This document shows positions 1 to 8,663 of a stretch of 64,000 nucleotides of DNA, piece by piece. The position numbers were made by a program, and so were the translations under genes. Numbering within the stretch: position 1 is the first letter of the stretch; each line of letters opens with the position of its first letter. Below the pieces are notes generated by a model. That model had not been told where the DNA came from. It searched no databases and worked only from the letters and a program-made list of their open reading frames with translations. Source of the DNA: Nocardia sputorum (GTDB taxonomy: Bacteria > Actinomycetota > Actinomycetes > Mycobacteriales > Mycobacteriaceae); contig NZ_AP026978.1 in NCBI RefSeq assembly GCF_027924405.1, positions 2,790,001 to 2,854,000 of the forward strand, given 5' to 3'.

Positions 1-217
1 GCACGCTGCGCACCTCGTCGACGGTTCCGATGTCGACGCCCCGGTAGACGACGGCCGAGCCGGGGCGCAGACCTGCGGCGTGGTCCATGCGCACCGTGAC
101 GCGGTCGCGCGCGGCCATCGGCTCGACATCGAGGACGCCGAGCATCAGGTAGCCGCTGCCGAGCGCGGTGACCACCGCCAGCGCCAGGCCGGACAACCAC
201 GCGGGAATCCGGGTCAT
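1..217 (-). CDS. mceF: MceF, N-terminal part (cut by window edge)
   Basis: Last gene of the mce operon; only about 72 residues lie in the window. It opens MTRIPAWLSGLALAVV, a short cytoplasmic tail and one transmembrane anchor, and then enters the MCE domain (about residues 38-72, ending in YRGVDIGTVDEV, the typical G-V-x-x-G-x-V strand). MCE proteins sit outside the membrane and are thought to form the tunnel that carries lipids to the YrbE permeases. The start ATG overlaps the TGA of mceE in an ATGA, so it is translationally coupled. The F assignment rests on order after the lipoprotein MceE. Confidence 0.85.
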   Translation of the reverse strand, partial: MTRIPAWLSGLALAVVTALGSGYLMLGVLDVEPMAARDRVTVRMDHAAGLRPGSAVVYRGVDIGTVDEVRSV

Positions 218-1239
218 GGCAGCACTCCGATCAGGCGGAGCAGGATGAGCGCGTCCACGTCCCGGTCGGAGCTGCCCGCGAGCCCGACGCGCCGCAGATC
301 CAGTGCGGGGTCGCCGAGGAACGAAACGACTTTGCCGGACAGCACTTCCGCGAGCAGCGCGCCGTTGCCCACCCAGACCGTCGCGTCGGGCGAGGGCTCA
401 CGCAACAGGATCGCCGTTCGCTCCATCGCGTCGTTGAGCGGGGGCAGCCGGGGGATGAGCCAGTCCAACCCGGTGGTGAGGGTGTTGACGTCGATCACGA
501 CGTTGAGCACCGCGGTCATGAATTCCGGGACGCGCCCGAGCCGCCGTGCCGCGGTCTCCGAGAAGACGAATCCGACGTCCTCGCGCATCTGATGCAGTCG
601 CTGCGTCAGTTGCGCGGTGGCAGCGACGATCCGGTCGATGTCGTCGATCCCGTCGGCCGCGTCACCGAGATCGGCGGCGATGCGCCCCGCCAGCTCCCTG
701 GTCTCGGCGGGGTCCTCGGGCAGGGCGCTGCTCATCCGCTCGATGGCGTCCTGCATCCTGGCGGCGCTGCCCCCGTTGACGAACGCGGCCATCCGCTCGA
801 GGATCTGCTCGATCTGCGGGCCGGTGCCGGTGTCGCGCAACGGAATCGTGTCCCCGTCGTGGAGCAGACCGGCGCGATCGTCGGGCGGTGGCGACAGCGC
901 GAGGTAGATATCGCCGAGGACGGTGGTCTGCCGCAGCTCGGCGCGTGTTCCGACCGGGAGGCGCACGCCCGCGCGCACGTCGATGTGCGCCACCGCGGCG
1001 TGCGGCACGAGGTCGATCGAACGCAGCTGCCCGACGTCCGCGCCGTTGCTGCGGACCCGGGCGCCTGCGGGCAGGCTCAGCACGGTTTCGAATTCGATGG
1101 CGAGACGGTAGGTGGGCCCGTCGACTCCGGTTCCGGGTAGCGCGTGGTCGCTCGGGTCGAAACCGCAACCGGCGAGCAGGATGACGGTGATGCCCGCGTG
1201 CAGCAGCCGCCGTGCGGCCGGGCGCAGTCTCCGGTTCAT
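214..1239 (-). CDS. mceE: MceE, MCE-family lipoprotein
   Basis: 341-residue MCE protein. The signal peptide ends in a lipobox (LLAGC, Cys about residue 24), so it should be lipid-anchored on the outer face of the membrane, as MceE proteins typically are. The MCE domain follows at about residues 42-120 (TYRLAIEFETVLSLPAGARVR and ELRQTTVLGDIYLAL) and then the helical C-terminal region. The ATG at 1239 was chosen because the open frame upstream overlaps mceD, the lipobox only makes sense from here, and ATGA overlaps the mceD stop. Role: periplasmic part of the lipid-import machine shared with YrbEA/B. Confidence 0.88.
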   Translation of the reverse strand: MNRRLRPAARRLLHAGITVILLAGCGFDPSDHALPGTGVDGPTYRLAIEFETVLSLPAGARVRSNGADVGQLRSIDLVPHAAVAHIDVRAGVRLPVGTRAELRQTTVLGDIYLALSPPPDDRAGLLHDGDTIPLRDTGTGPQIEQILERMAAFVNGGSAARMQDAIERMSSALPEDPAETRELAGRIAADLGDAADGIDDIDRIVAATAQLTQRLHQMREDVGFVFSETAARRLGRVPEFMTAVLNVVIDVNTLTTGLDWLIPRLPPLNDAMERTAILLREPSPDATVWVGNGALLAEVLSGKVVSFLGDPALDLRRVGLAGSSDRDVDALILLRLIGVLP

Positions 1240-2330
1240 CGCGTGCCTCCGACGGTTGCGAGGAGGGCCGCAGGCAGCGGCATCGCGGCGGACTTCGCCG
1301 AAAGCACCGCGCACGTCCGCGGATCCGGTACCGACGCGCACAGCGCCTGCGCGTCGGCCGCGCCGAGCACGAGTGTGGGTGGGCGGTAGTCGAACGTGAC
1401 GCCGGACCCGTCCTGGATCATGTTCCGCAACATGGTCATGACCCCCGGCACGCCCGCGAGCAGATCACGGGATTCCTCGGCCCTGGTTCGCGCCAACGTC
1501 ACGATCGGGACCGAGGATTCGAGGATCTCCATCAGGTAGGGGAAGTGGTGGTTGAACAACCGGTCGAGCGGGCCGATCGCCGCCGCGAGCTTGCCGACCA
1601 GGATCTTGACGATCACCAGGGTGCGTTCGAGCAGTTCCAGCCCGGGCCCGAAGGTGATCAGCGAGGTCTTGATGTCGGTCCATTCGGCGGCAGCGAACCG
1701 GCTCAATTCGGCGGAGTTGTCCAGCAGTTCGCCGAGCTGGGTCGCGAACGTGTCCGGCGCGGCCAGCAGATCCGACAACTGCCGCAGCTGCCGATCGACG
1801 GCCGGGCCGAGTCCGTGCACTTCGCGGTCCGCGCCGTCGAGCAGCGCTCGCAACGGTGTGGTGCCGTCCGGTCCGGGGCGGGTGATGTCGTCGAGCAGCC
1901 CGGTGAACGAGCCCAGCGCGTCGGATACGCTCACCGGTGTCGCCGTATGGTCGGGCTGGACGCACTGATCCGCGGGCAGCGCCGGTCCGCCCCGCGGCGA
2001 AGCATCCACGAGTTCCACGCGACGGTCGGTCAGGATCGAGGAATTCACCACTACCGCACGCACGCGGTCGGAGAGGGCGCGCTCGTCGAGAGCCATCTCC
2101 ACCCGGACGTGTTCGCGGTCGGGAACGAGCGCGCGCACCTTCCCCACGGCTACACCGCGGATCGTCACGGGCGCATCGGGATAGAGCCCGAAAGTGTCGT
2201 CGAACAAGGCGCAGACCGCGCGGGCAGGGCGCTCGGCCCCGTGCATCGCGGCACCGGCCACCGTGGTGATCGCCACCGCCGTCGCGATCAGTAGCGCCGG
2301 TACTCGGCGTCGCCTCGCTGATACCAGCAT
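1236..2330 (-). CDS. mceD: MceD, MCE-family protein
   Basis: 364-residue MCE protein with an N-terminal membrane anchor (about residues 9-27), an MCE domain at about residues 38-120 (APVTIRGVAVGKVRAL, VNSSILTDRRVEL) and a long helical C-terminal region containing PFLVP-like hydrophobic segments. Open frame extends 11 codons upstream, but the ATG at 2330 lies 2 bases after the mceC stop and starts the basic/hydrophobic anchor, so it is preferred. Fourth of six mce genes in order. A pair of cysteines (Cys52 and the later VPDPRTCAV) could form a disulphide. Function inferred from family and operon. Confidence 0.85.
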   Translation of the reverse strand: MLVSARRRRVPALLIATAVAITTVAGAAMHGAERPARAVCALFDDTFGLYPDAPVTIRGVAVGKVRALVPDREHVRVEMALDERALSDRVRAVVVNSSILTDRRVELVDASPRGGPALPADQCVQPDHTATPVSVSDALGSFTGLLDDITRPGPDGTTPLRALLDGADREVHGLGPAVDRQLRQLSDLLAAPDTFATQLGELLDNSAELSRFAAAEWTDIKTSLITFGPGLELLERTLVIVKILVGKLAAAIGPLDRLFNHHFPYLMEILESSVPIVTLARTRAEESRDLLAGVPGVMTMLRNMIQDGSGVTFDYRPPTLVLGAADAQALCASVPDPRTCAVLSAKSAAMPLPAALLATVGGTR

Positions 2331-2332
2331 GA

Positions 2333-3352
2333 TCAGCACCCCGCTCCGGGCACGGGCAGGCATACCTCGGGACGGTGCACGGTCAGCCCGCTCTGATCGA
2401 TGAGCGCACGGCCCTCCGGCCCGGCCGATCCGGCGAGTCCTTCCAGCGTGCGAGTCATCGCCGTGATCACGGCGTCCGTCGAACTCAACAGGTCGCGGCT
2501 CAGATCGCGGCTCTGCTCGACCGGGAAGAATATCGGTTCGAGCTTCTCGGCGTAGGGACCGGCGAGGAAATCGAACAGCAGCCCGACGACCGCGGTCACC
2601 TTGTCGGCGAAGATCTCGACCTTGGCCCGCGCCGCCACGATCTGCGGTCCCAGAATGGCGTAGGCGCGGATCACCTCGGTGGCCAGCATTTCGTTGTCCC
2701 GTGCGGTGACCAAGTACTCGTTGGACAGTTCGAGCAGTCCTTGCACCTGATTCCGCTGTTCGGCCAGCGCGCCGACCACCGCGCCGAGCGAGGACACCGC
2801 TTGCCGGACCGTGCCGGGGGCGTCGGTGAGCGCGTGCGCGGCGGCGTCGAGCGTCGTGCGCAGCGACTCGGTGTCGATCTGCTCGGTGACCCGGACGGTT
2901 TCCGGGATCAGCTCCTGCACCAGGAACGGCAGGCGTGCGCGCTCCGCCGGAATGGGCGCGCGCAGCGGCTGACCGCCCGTGGGCAGCAGCGCCAGGTAGA
3001 GCCCGCCGACCGGGGTCAGCATGCGCACGTCCACGGCGGTACGGTCACCGAGACGTCTGCCGGATCGCACGATGAATTCCACGTCGACGTGTTCCTCGCC
3101 CAGGCGGATCGACGTCACCCGGCCCACCTTCACTCCGGCGATGCGTACGCTGTCGCCGGTCGTCAAGCCGCCCGTTTCCGGCAACTGCAGCCGATAGGTC
3201 ACGTAATCCGGCGGGCGGAGATACAGCACGCCCACCGTGGCGAAGGCCAGCGTCACGGCGATCACGCTGACCAGAGCCCACACCATCTGGGCACGCGCAG
3301 AGGGGGTTTCGGCGCCCAGCGAGAACACCGGGCGCGGCAGGGCGGATCTCAT
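2333..3352 (-). CDS. mceC: MceC, MCE-family protein
   Basis: 339-residue MCE protein: membrane anchor at about residues 23-43, MCE domain at about 48-130 (DSVRIAGVKVGRVTSI and DVRMLTPVGGLYLAL), then the helical region carried by all Mce proteins (FADKVTAVVGLLFDFL). It ends in two cysteines (CLPVPGAGC). The ATG at 3352 overlaps the mceB stop as ATGA. The reading frame stays open upstream inside mceB, but that sequence is not Mce-like. Acts with the other Mce subunits in lipid uptake across the envelope. Confidence 0.87.
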   Translation of the reverse strand: MRSALPRPVFSLGAETPSARAQMVWALVSVIAVTLAFATVGVLYLRPPDYVTYRLQLPETGGLTTGDSVRIAGVKVGRVTSIRLGEEHVDVEFIVRSGRRLGDRTAVDVRMLTPVGGLYLALLPTGGQPLRAPIPAERARLPFLVQELIPETVRVTEQIDTESLRTTLDAAAHALTDAPGTVRQAVSSLGAVVGALAEQRNQVQGLLELSNEYLVTARDNEMLATEVIRAYAILGPQIVAARAKVEIFADKVTAVVGLLFDFLAGPYAEKLEPIFFPVEQSRDLSRDLLSSTDAVITAMTRTLEGLAGSAGPEGRALIDQSGLTVHRPEVCLPVPGAGC

Positions 3353-4368
3353 CGCCGGCTCCCTTCGCAGACCGTCAAGGGGCGTCCGTGCAGCAGCACC
3401 GCCGCGGTGATCGGCACCGCGAAGGTGCCGTTCGCGCACTGCCGGGACGGCTCCGACCGGGGGATCAGCGCGTTGAGCCCTTCCAGCAGCCCGGGCAGCG
3501 CCGACAACGCGCGCACGGCCGCGGTGGTGTCCGGGATGGCCTGCCGGATGCGCTCGGTGAGCGCGTCCGAGCTGTCGCGGGCGCCGAGCAGCAGGCGCGC
3601 GAGGGCCTCCGCGCTGCGCACGATCTCGGACATCTCGACCGAGCCCTTGTCCATCAGGCTCAGGAATTCCTCCATACGGCTGGCGACCGGCATGAAGATG
3701 GAGTGGAAGACGCGCAGGACGTTCTCCAGATTCGCCGAACGTCCGCGCAACCGCAGCGCCACCGCGTCGAGGTTCGCGACGATGGTCGCGATGACGGCCG
3801 TGCGGTCCTCGGCGTAGGCGGTGAGCGCGGCGAAATCGCGCAACAGCGGGGCGACGTCGCCGCCGCTGCCTTCGATCATGGCGACCAGGTCGGCGGCGAA
3901 CCGGTTGTACACCTGTGGGTCGGCTTCGCGCAGCAGCGGGCGCAATCCGTTGAAGACCGTGGTGATGTCGAACGAGTCGACGGTGTTGCGCACCGGCTCG
4001 GCCGGGTCGAGGAACGGTCCCGGTTCTTCCGTCGCGGTGACCGCGAGATATCGCTGGCCGGTGAGATTCTGGAAGCGGACGGCGATGCGGTCGGTGCTGC
4101 GCAGCCGATACCGCGACAGCAGCGTGAATCGTACGGTGGCGCGGTGCTCGGGCGTCAGCGAGATGGCGGTCACCTTGCCGACCTGGACGCCGCGCAGCCG
4201 CACGTCCGCGTTTTGTTGCAGTCCGAAGACGTCGCCGAATTCCGCGTGATAGCTGATGGTCTCGCCCCCGACAGGCCGGCGAATCGTCTGCACGACCGCG
4301 GTGACCACGGCGATCACTACCAGCAGCAACAGCAGCAGGCGTAGTGCGGCGGCCCGTGGTGTCCTCAT
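3349..4368 (-). CDS. mceB: MceB, MCE-family protein
   Basis: 339-residue MCE protein with a strongly hydrophobic anchor at residues 9-27 (run of leucines), MCE domain at about 35-115 (ADVRLRGVQVGKVTAISL; FQNLTGQRYLAV) and helical C-terminal half including FHSIFMPVASRMEEFLSLM. Two cysteines near the C-terminus (RQCANGTFAV, LTVCEG) match the disulphide-like pair common in MceB. ATG overlaps mceA stop (ATGA) and its own stop overlaps mceC start, indicating a tightly coupled operon. Substrate is unknown from sequence; sterols, fatty acids and other lipids are known for different mce operons. Confidence 0.87.
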   Translation of the reverse strand: MRTPRAAALRLLLLLLVVIAVVTAVVQTIRRPVGGETISYHAEFGDVFGLQQNADVRLRGVQVGKVTAISLTPEHRATVRFTLLSRYRLRSTDRIAVRFQNLTGQRYLAVTATEEPGPFLDPAEPVRNTVDSFDITTVFNGLRPLLREADPQVYNRFAADLVAMIEGSGGDVAPLLRDFAALTAYAEDRTAVIATIVANLDAVALRLRGRSANLENVLRVFHSIFMPVASRMEEFLSLMDKGSVEMSEIVRSAEALARLLLGARDSSDALTERIRQAIPDTTAAVRALSALPGLLEGLNALIPRSEPSRQCANGTFAVPITAAVLLHGRPLTVCEGSRR

Positions 4369-5390
4369 CGTGCCGCACCGCCCGCGGCCTGGACCGGGAG
4401 ACGGAACGCGGGCACCGCCGCGATCAGCAGTTCCACGTCGAGCACCACCCGGTCCGCGCGGCGGTGCAACGCCCCGTCGATTCCGGTGGCCAGGTCGTGC
4501 ACCTGCCGCGGTGTGACCCCGCGCATCGCGCGATCGAGCGGTATCACCATGTCCAGCAGCATGTCCACCGCCTGCGCGGTGGGCCCGAGCGCGCCGACCA
4601 GTTCACCGGCGAAGGCGAAGACGAGGTTGGAGACCTCGGAGATGGTGTCGGAAGCCTGGCGGGTTCGCAGGTCGTCGTCCAGTTCCGTCACCGACGCGAG
4701 GGCCGTCAGAATGCTCAACGCCGAAGGCGTGAACGCGCCGACTCCTTCGGTGACGTCCGCCGACTTACGTAGCAGCTCGGCCAGCGGGCCGGGCTGCGCG
4801 CGCTGCCAGGTGCGGGCGAGCAGGAGGGCCGAGGTCAGCATCGGGGCCGCCGCCGCGGTCAGGCTCGCCGCGTTCTCCAGCGACGCCGACATCCGGGAGG
4901 TCAGCACGTCGGCGACGGCGTGACCGGAGTCGCGCAGGATCCGGGTTACGGTGAAGTTGTCCACTCGATCGCCCAGGTCGAGCACCGCGCCCGCGGTGAG
5001 CGGGTCGCCGCCCGGCATCGGAACCAGTTCCAGGGCGGTCGATCCGAAGACGTTGGCGGAGACGAACCGGGTCTGCATGCTCGTCGACAACTCGGCCAGC
5101 CGCGGCGCCGCGACACCGACTCGCACCCGCTGCCGGTCGGCGCCGATCGGATCGATTCCTTCGATCGAGCCGATCGTCATGCCGCGCAGGCGGACCGCGG
5201 TGTGCGTGCCGACGCCGTCGCCGAGGCCGGTCATGACCAGATCGAAGCCGGCCAGGCCCGCGCGGTTCGGCTCCACCGTGCGCCACACGGCCGCTGCGAG
5301 CACGGCCAGCGCCGCGAGCAGGACCAACCCGCGCAACCGCAGACCCGTTCGGCCGGGTCCGCGGACCGAGAACTGCGTCGCACGACTCAT
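4365..5390 (-). CDS. mceA: MceA, MCE-family protein
   Basis: First of the six Mce proteins, 341 residues, somewhat shorter than the 400-450 usual for mycobacterial MceA. Basic N-terminus (RGPGRTGLRLR), one membrane anchor (about 21-39), MCE domain at about 50-125 (AVRLRGMTIGSIEGI; FVSANVFGSTALELV), then the MlaD/Mce C-terminal helical region. It starts 7 bases after yrbEB. The position directly after yrbEB and before the two ATGA-linked mce genes gives the A assignment. Confidence 0.87.
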   Translation of the reverse strand: MSRATQFSVRGPGRTGLRLRGLVLLAALAVLAAAVWRTVEPNRAGLAGFDLVMTGLGDGVGTHTAVRLRGMTIGSIEGIDPIGADRQRVRVGVAAPRLAELSTSMQTRFVSANVFGSTALELVPMPGGDPLTAGAVLDLGDRVDNFTVTRILRDSGHAVADVLTSRMSASLENAASLTAAAAPMLTSALLLARTWQRAQPGPLAELLRKSADVTEGVGAFTPSALSILTALASVTELDDDLRTRQASDTISEVSNLVFAFAGELVGALGPTAQAVDMLLDMVIPLDRAMRGVTPRQVHDLATGIDGALHRRADRVVLDVELLIAAVPAFRLPVQAAGGAAR

Positions 5391-5397
5391 GGATTCC

Positions 5398-6282
5398 TCA
5401 CCCCGCGAAGCTGATATCGGTATCGAAACCCCACATGGCGATCGTCATCACCATGTCCGCCGAGGCGATCAGCACCAGGCTCGCGCGGATCGCCCGGCCC
5501 GAGGCGATGCCGACCCCTTCCGGCCCGCCGGTCGCGTAGAAACCCTGGTAGGCGTGCACCGCGGTGATCAGGAGCACGAAAACCACGACTTTGATCAGCG
5601 AATACACCAGGTCCATCGGGGCGACGACCAGCTGGAAGTAATGCGTGAACGCGCCGGACGCCTGGCCGTGTGCCGCGGTGACGGTGAGGCGGGTCGTGCA
5701 GAAGCCGAGCGCCAGCGCGATCAGATACGTGGGCACCACCGTGATCACCGCGGCGATCAACCGGGTGGACACCACATACGGGATCGGGTCGATCGCCTGG
5801 GCTTCGAGCGCGTCGATCTCCTCGGAGATGCGCATGGCCCCGATCTCGGCGGTCATCCGGCATCCGGCTTGCGCCGCGAAGCCCACCGCGGCGATCAGCG
5901 GGGCCAGTTCCCGCGGGTTCGCCAGGGCCGACATCGCCCCGGCCAGCGGCCCCAAGCCGAGCATGTCCAGTGCGGTGAAGCCGACGATGCCGATCATCGC
6001 TCCCGCCACCACACCCATGACGACCAGCACAGGCACCACGCCGCCGCCGACGATCACCGATCGGCCGCCGCCCCAGGCCAGATCGGTGAAGACGGCCACG
6101 ACCTGCTTGCGGTAGCGGCGCAGTGCGTAACCGGCGCCCAGGCAGGCCGCGGTGGCGAAACGAAGTTGAAAACCCAACTCCTCCAGGGGATCCCACAGCC
6201 GTGCGAGACGTCGTGTCCAGCGCAGCCCCCAGGGGCGATACTCCGACGGCCGGGCGGTCCGCAGCCCACTGCGCAACGCCAT
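5398..6282 (-). CDS. yrbEB: YrbEB, MlaE-family permease of Mce lipid importer
   Basis: 294-residue polytopic membrane protein of the MlaE/YrbE family, the permease half of an ABC-type lipid importer; the ATPase (MceG/Mkl) is normally encoded elsewhere. Five to six hydrophobic segments (about 70-95, 160-185, 195-220, 245-265). The family EExDALEAQAIDPIPYVVSTR motif, which contacts the ATPase, is present near residues 135-155. The ATG at 6282 shares one base with the yrbEA stop (TGATG), so translation is coupled. The frame stays open upstream but only as a shadow of yrbEA. Confidence 0.9.
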   Translation of the reverse strand: MALRSGLRTARPSEYRPWGLRWTRRLARLWDPLEELGFQLRFATAACLGAGYALRRYRKQVVAVFTDLAWGGGRSVIVGGGVVPVLVVMGVVAGAMIGIVGFTALDMLGLGPLAGAMSALANPRELAPLIAAVGFAAQAGCRMTAEIGAMRISEEIDALEAQAIDPIPYVVSTRLIAAVITVVPTYLIALALGFCTTRLTVTAAHGQASGAFTHYFQLVVAPMDLVYSLIKVVVFVLLITAVHAYQGFYATGGPEGVGIASGRAIRASLVLIASADMVMTIAMWGFDTDISFAG

Positions 6283-7139
6283 CACAGGAACTCCAACGGC
6301 AGGAACAGCAGCACCACCTGCGTGATGACGAGGTTCACCACCAGGCACGTCAGCAGACCGAGCACGACCGCGGCGTTGACGCAGTCGGCCACGCCCTTCG
6401 GCCCGCCCTGCGCCTCCAGTCCGCGCTGGCAGGCGATCACCGCGACCAGATAGCCGAAGACCGCCGCCTTGCCGATACAGATGCCCAGGTCGGTGACGGT
6501 GGCGAAACTGCCGAACGACGACCAGTACGAACCCGGTGCGACGCCTTGCCCGAGGGAGGCGACGAGGAAGCCGGCCAGGATGCTCATCAGGATGACGAGC
6601 ACGGCCAGCATCGGCGCCACCACGGTCATCGCGAGAAGACGCGGGGCGACGAGCCGGCGATGCGGGTCTATTCCCATGGTGCGCAACGCGTCGATCTCTT
6701 CTCGGATCGTGCGGGCCCCCAGGTCCGAGGCGATCGCCGACGCGCCGGCGCCGCCGACCAGCAACGCCGCGGCGAGCGGAGCGATCTGCTGCATGACGCC
6801 CATGCCGCCGACCGCGCCCGCCATCGAACCGGCGCCGACGTTCTCGGTGATGCTGCCGACCTGGACCGCGATCACCACGCCCATCGGCAGCGAGATCAGG
6901 ATCGCGGGCAGCAGCGACACCGAGGCGAAGAACCAGGCCTGAACCAGCGCCTCGCGTGCCGGGAAGCGGCGCAGGAACAGATCGGAGACGAGCAACGCGG
7001 TGGAGCGGACGCCGAGCCGGACCGTGCGACCGAAATTGCGTGCGTTCGCGGCGGTTCGGCTGCTCAGCGCGACCAGGAGCGGAACCGGCTCCCGGCCTTC
7101 GCCGGGGAACCGCTGAGCGGGCGCCGCGTACTCGGACAC
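6282..7139 (-). CDS. yrbEA: YrbEA, MlaE-family permease of Mce lipid importer
   Basis: 285-residue MlaE-family permease and first gene of the mce operon. The EEIDALRTMGIDPHRRLVAPR coupling motif is near residues 145-165, with hydrophobic helices at about 70-95, 165-195, 215-240 and 255-283. It starts with GTG at 7139, preceded by a good ribosome binding site (GAGGAG at the right distance). YrbEA and YrbEB form the inner-membrane channel into which the Mce hexamer delivers lipid. Upstream lies the 7216-7247 palindrome, the likely regulatory site for the whole operon. Confidence 0.9.
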   Translation of the reverse strand: MSEYAAPAQRFPGEGREPVPLLVALSSRTAANARNFGRTVRLGVRSTALLVSDLFLRRFPAREALVQAWFFASVSLLPAILISLPMGVVIAVQVGSITENVGAGSMAGAVGGMGVMQQIAPLAAALLVGGAGASAIASDLGARTIREEIDALRTMGIDPHRRLVAPRLLAMTVVAPMLAVLVILMSILAGFLVASLGQGVAPGSYWSSFGSFATVTDLGICIGKAAVFGYLVAVIACQRGLEAQGGPKGVADCVNAAVVLGLLTCLVVNLVITQVVLLFLPLEFL

Positions 7140-7215
7140 GTTCTACTCCTCGGCGCGACAACCCATCCCGGCGCGCGAAGCGGTCGGCTGTCGCTCCGTG
7201 CGGGAGGGTTGAGCA

Positions 7216-7247
7216 ATTGATAGTTCAACCGGGATAAGACTATCAAT
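7216..7247. promoter_or_regulatory. Perfect inverted repeat upstream of the mce operon
   Basis: ATTGATAGT (7216-7224) and ACTATCAAT (7239-7247) are exact reverse complements separated by 14 bases, in an AT-rich patch between yrbEA (start 7139, minus) and the hydrolase gene (start 7437, plus). Arms this long and AT-rich stand out in this genome. Likely an operator for a dimeric regulator (GntR/FadR or TetR class regulate mce operons in mycobacteria); no regulator gene is adjacent. Confidence 0.5.
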
Positions 7248-7436
7248 CAGGAGGCAGAGGCGGATCTGGATTCAGGAAAACGATCGAAGATTACCTGTCT
7301 AGGACTCGTGACGCGGGTATCGTCGCGCACGGAGAAGCCGCACGGTTCAGTGCCGTCGAGTCCGCCGGAATCGCAGCCGTTTCGACCAGAGGGCGATGCC
7401 CCGCGCCTGTCGGTGCCGTGCTCTACCGTCCGAGAG

Positions 7437-8321
7437 ATGAGCAACAGAATCGCCGGCTTCAGCTACGAGCGGGTGCCGGTCGGTGACGTCGGTCTGCACG
7501 TCGCCATGGCCGGGTCCGGCGCTCCGATCGTGCTGCTGCACGGCTTCCCGCAGACCCATCTCGCCTGGCGCCATGTGGCGACCGACCTCGCGCGGGATCA
7601 TCTGGTGATCTGCCCGGATCTGCGCGGTTACGGCGACAGCGACAAGCCCGTCGGCGAGCCGGATGGCGACATGTACGCCAAGCGGACGATGGCCGCCGAC
7701 GTCATCGAGCTCATGCGGTCACTCGGCCATGATCGTTTCGCGCTCGCGGGTCATGATCGAGGCGGATTGGTCGCTTTCCGTGCGGGTCTGGACCACCCGG
7801 ACTCGATCAGCCATCTCGCGATACTCGACGTGCTGCCGGCAGCGGACATGTGGTCCACACTGCGGGGCACCTCCGGGATCTTCGCCTTCCATCTGTACCT
7901 GCTCGCGCAACCGTCCGAGCTGGCCGAGCGCATGATCCTCGCCGACCCCGATCTGTTCTTCGGGCACTTCCTCGACGGCTGGTGCCGGATCCCCGGCGCG
8001 ATCCCCGCCGACGTCCGCGCCGCGTATCTCGCGGCGTCCCGCGCCCCCGACGCTGTCCGTGCGATCTGCGCCGACTATCGAGCCGGCGCATACCTCGACA
8101 ATGTCCACGACGAAGCCGACCGTCGTGCGGGTCGGCGGCTGAGCATGCCGGTCGCCGCGCTCTGGCAGGATCCGGGTGAGATCGTCCTTCCGTTCGACCC
8201 ACGGTCCATCTGGTCCGGCTGGGCGCGCGATCTGCGGGCCGGCACAGTGCGATGCGGTCATTTTCTTCCGGAGGAGATGCCCGGCGTCGTCATCGAAGCC
8301 CTCCGCGACCTGATCGACTGA
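7437..8321 (+). CDS. Alpha/beta hydrolase, haloacetate-dehalogenase/epoxide-hydrolase type
   Basis: 294-residue single-domain alpha/beta hydrolase. Oxyanion motif HGFP at 35-38, nucleophile elbow GHDRGG with Asp107 as the nucleophile (an aspartate, as in fluoroacetate dehalogenases and epoxide hydrolases, not the serine of esterases), and a catalytic His near the C-terminus (CGHFLPEE). The segment YAKRTMAADVIELMRSLGH resembles fluoroacetate dehalogenase DehH1. Cytoplasmic, no signal peptide. ATG at 7437 chosen because the sequence before it is not protein-like. Monocistronic. Substrate cannot be told from sequence. Confidence 0.85.
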   Translation: MSNRIAGFSYERVPVGDVGLHVAMAGSGAPIVLLHGFPQTHLAWRHVATDLARDHLVICPDLRGYGDSDKPVGEPDGDMYAKRTMAADVIELMRSLGHDRFALAGHDRGGLVAFRAGLDHPDSISHLAILDVLPAADMWSTLRGTSGIFAFHLYLLAQPSELAERMILADPDLFFGHFLDGWCRIPGAIPADVRAAYLAASRAPDAVRAICADYRAGAYLDNVHDEADRRAGRRLSMPVAALWQDPGEIVLPFDPRSIWSGWARDLRAGTVRCGHFLPEEMPGVVIEALRDLID

Positions 8322-8338
8322 CGCGGCGGCGAGAGTCC

Positions 8339-8545
8339 TCAGGGCAGACGCATCAGCTGCCGGGAGAGACTGAACAGACGGCGGGCGAGTTTCACGACCG
8401 GTAGGCCCAGCGGAAGCAGGAGGATCGTCACGCACAGTACCGCGCCGACCAGCCACAGCACGGCCGCCAACACCCCCAGTACCGTGCCGAGCACGGCCGT
8501 GAGGATTCCCAGCACCACGCCGAGTAGACCCTGTAGCAATCGCAT
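8339..8545 (-). CDS. Small hydrophobic membrane protein
   Basis: 68 residues, nearly all hydrophobic: two predicted membrane helices (about 5-27 and 28-48) then a basic tail (KLARRLFSLSRQLMRLP). The ATG at 8545 follows a GGAAGG ribosome binding site by about 6 bases. No family function known to me; short Leu/Val/Gly-rich proteins of this kind occur singly in nocardiae. Convergent with the hydrolase at 7437. Confidence 0.6.
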   Translation of the reverse strand: MRLLQGLLGVVLGILTAVLGTVLGVLAAVLWLVGAVLCVTILLLPLGLPVVKLARRLFSLSRQLMRLP

Positions 8546-8663
8546 AACGACCTTCCGGTTTCCATTCTGCGCTTCTTCGGACCGATTCGCATGTACCGAT
8601 TTCGACCGGCACGGCGCCGCCGAAGGGAACGCCTCCCGGCGCGAGCGCGGTAGCGTCCCTGGC

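Noticed and set aside
5398..7161. Fusion of yrbEA-antiphase sequence with YrbEB as one 587-residue protein
   Set aside because: Only the part from 6282 is MlaE-like; the rest is a shadow of YrbEA in another frame.
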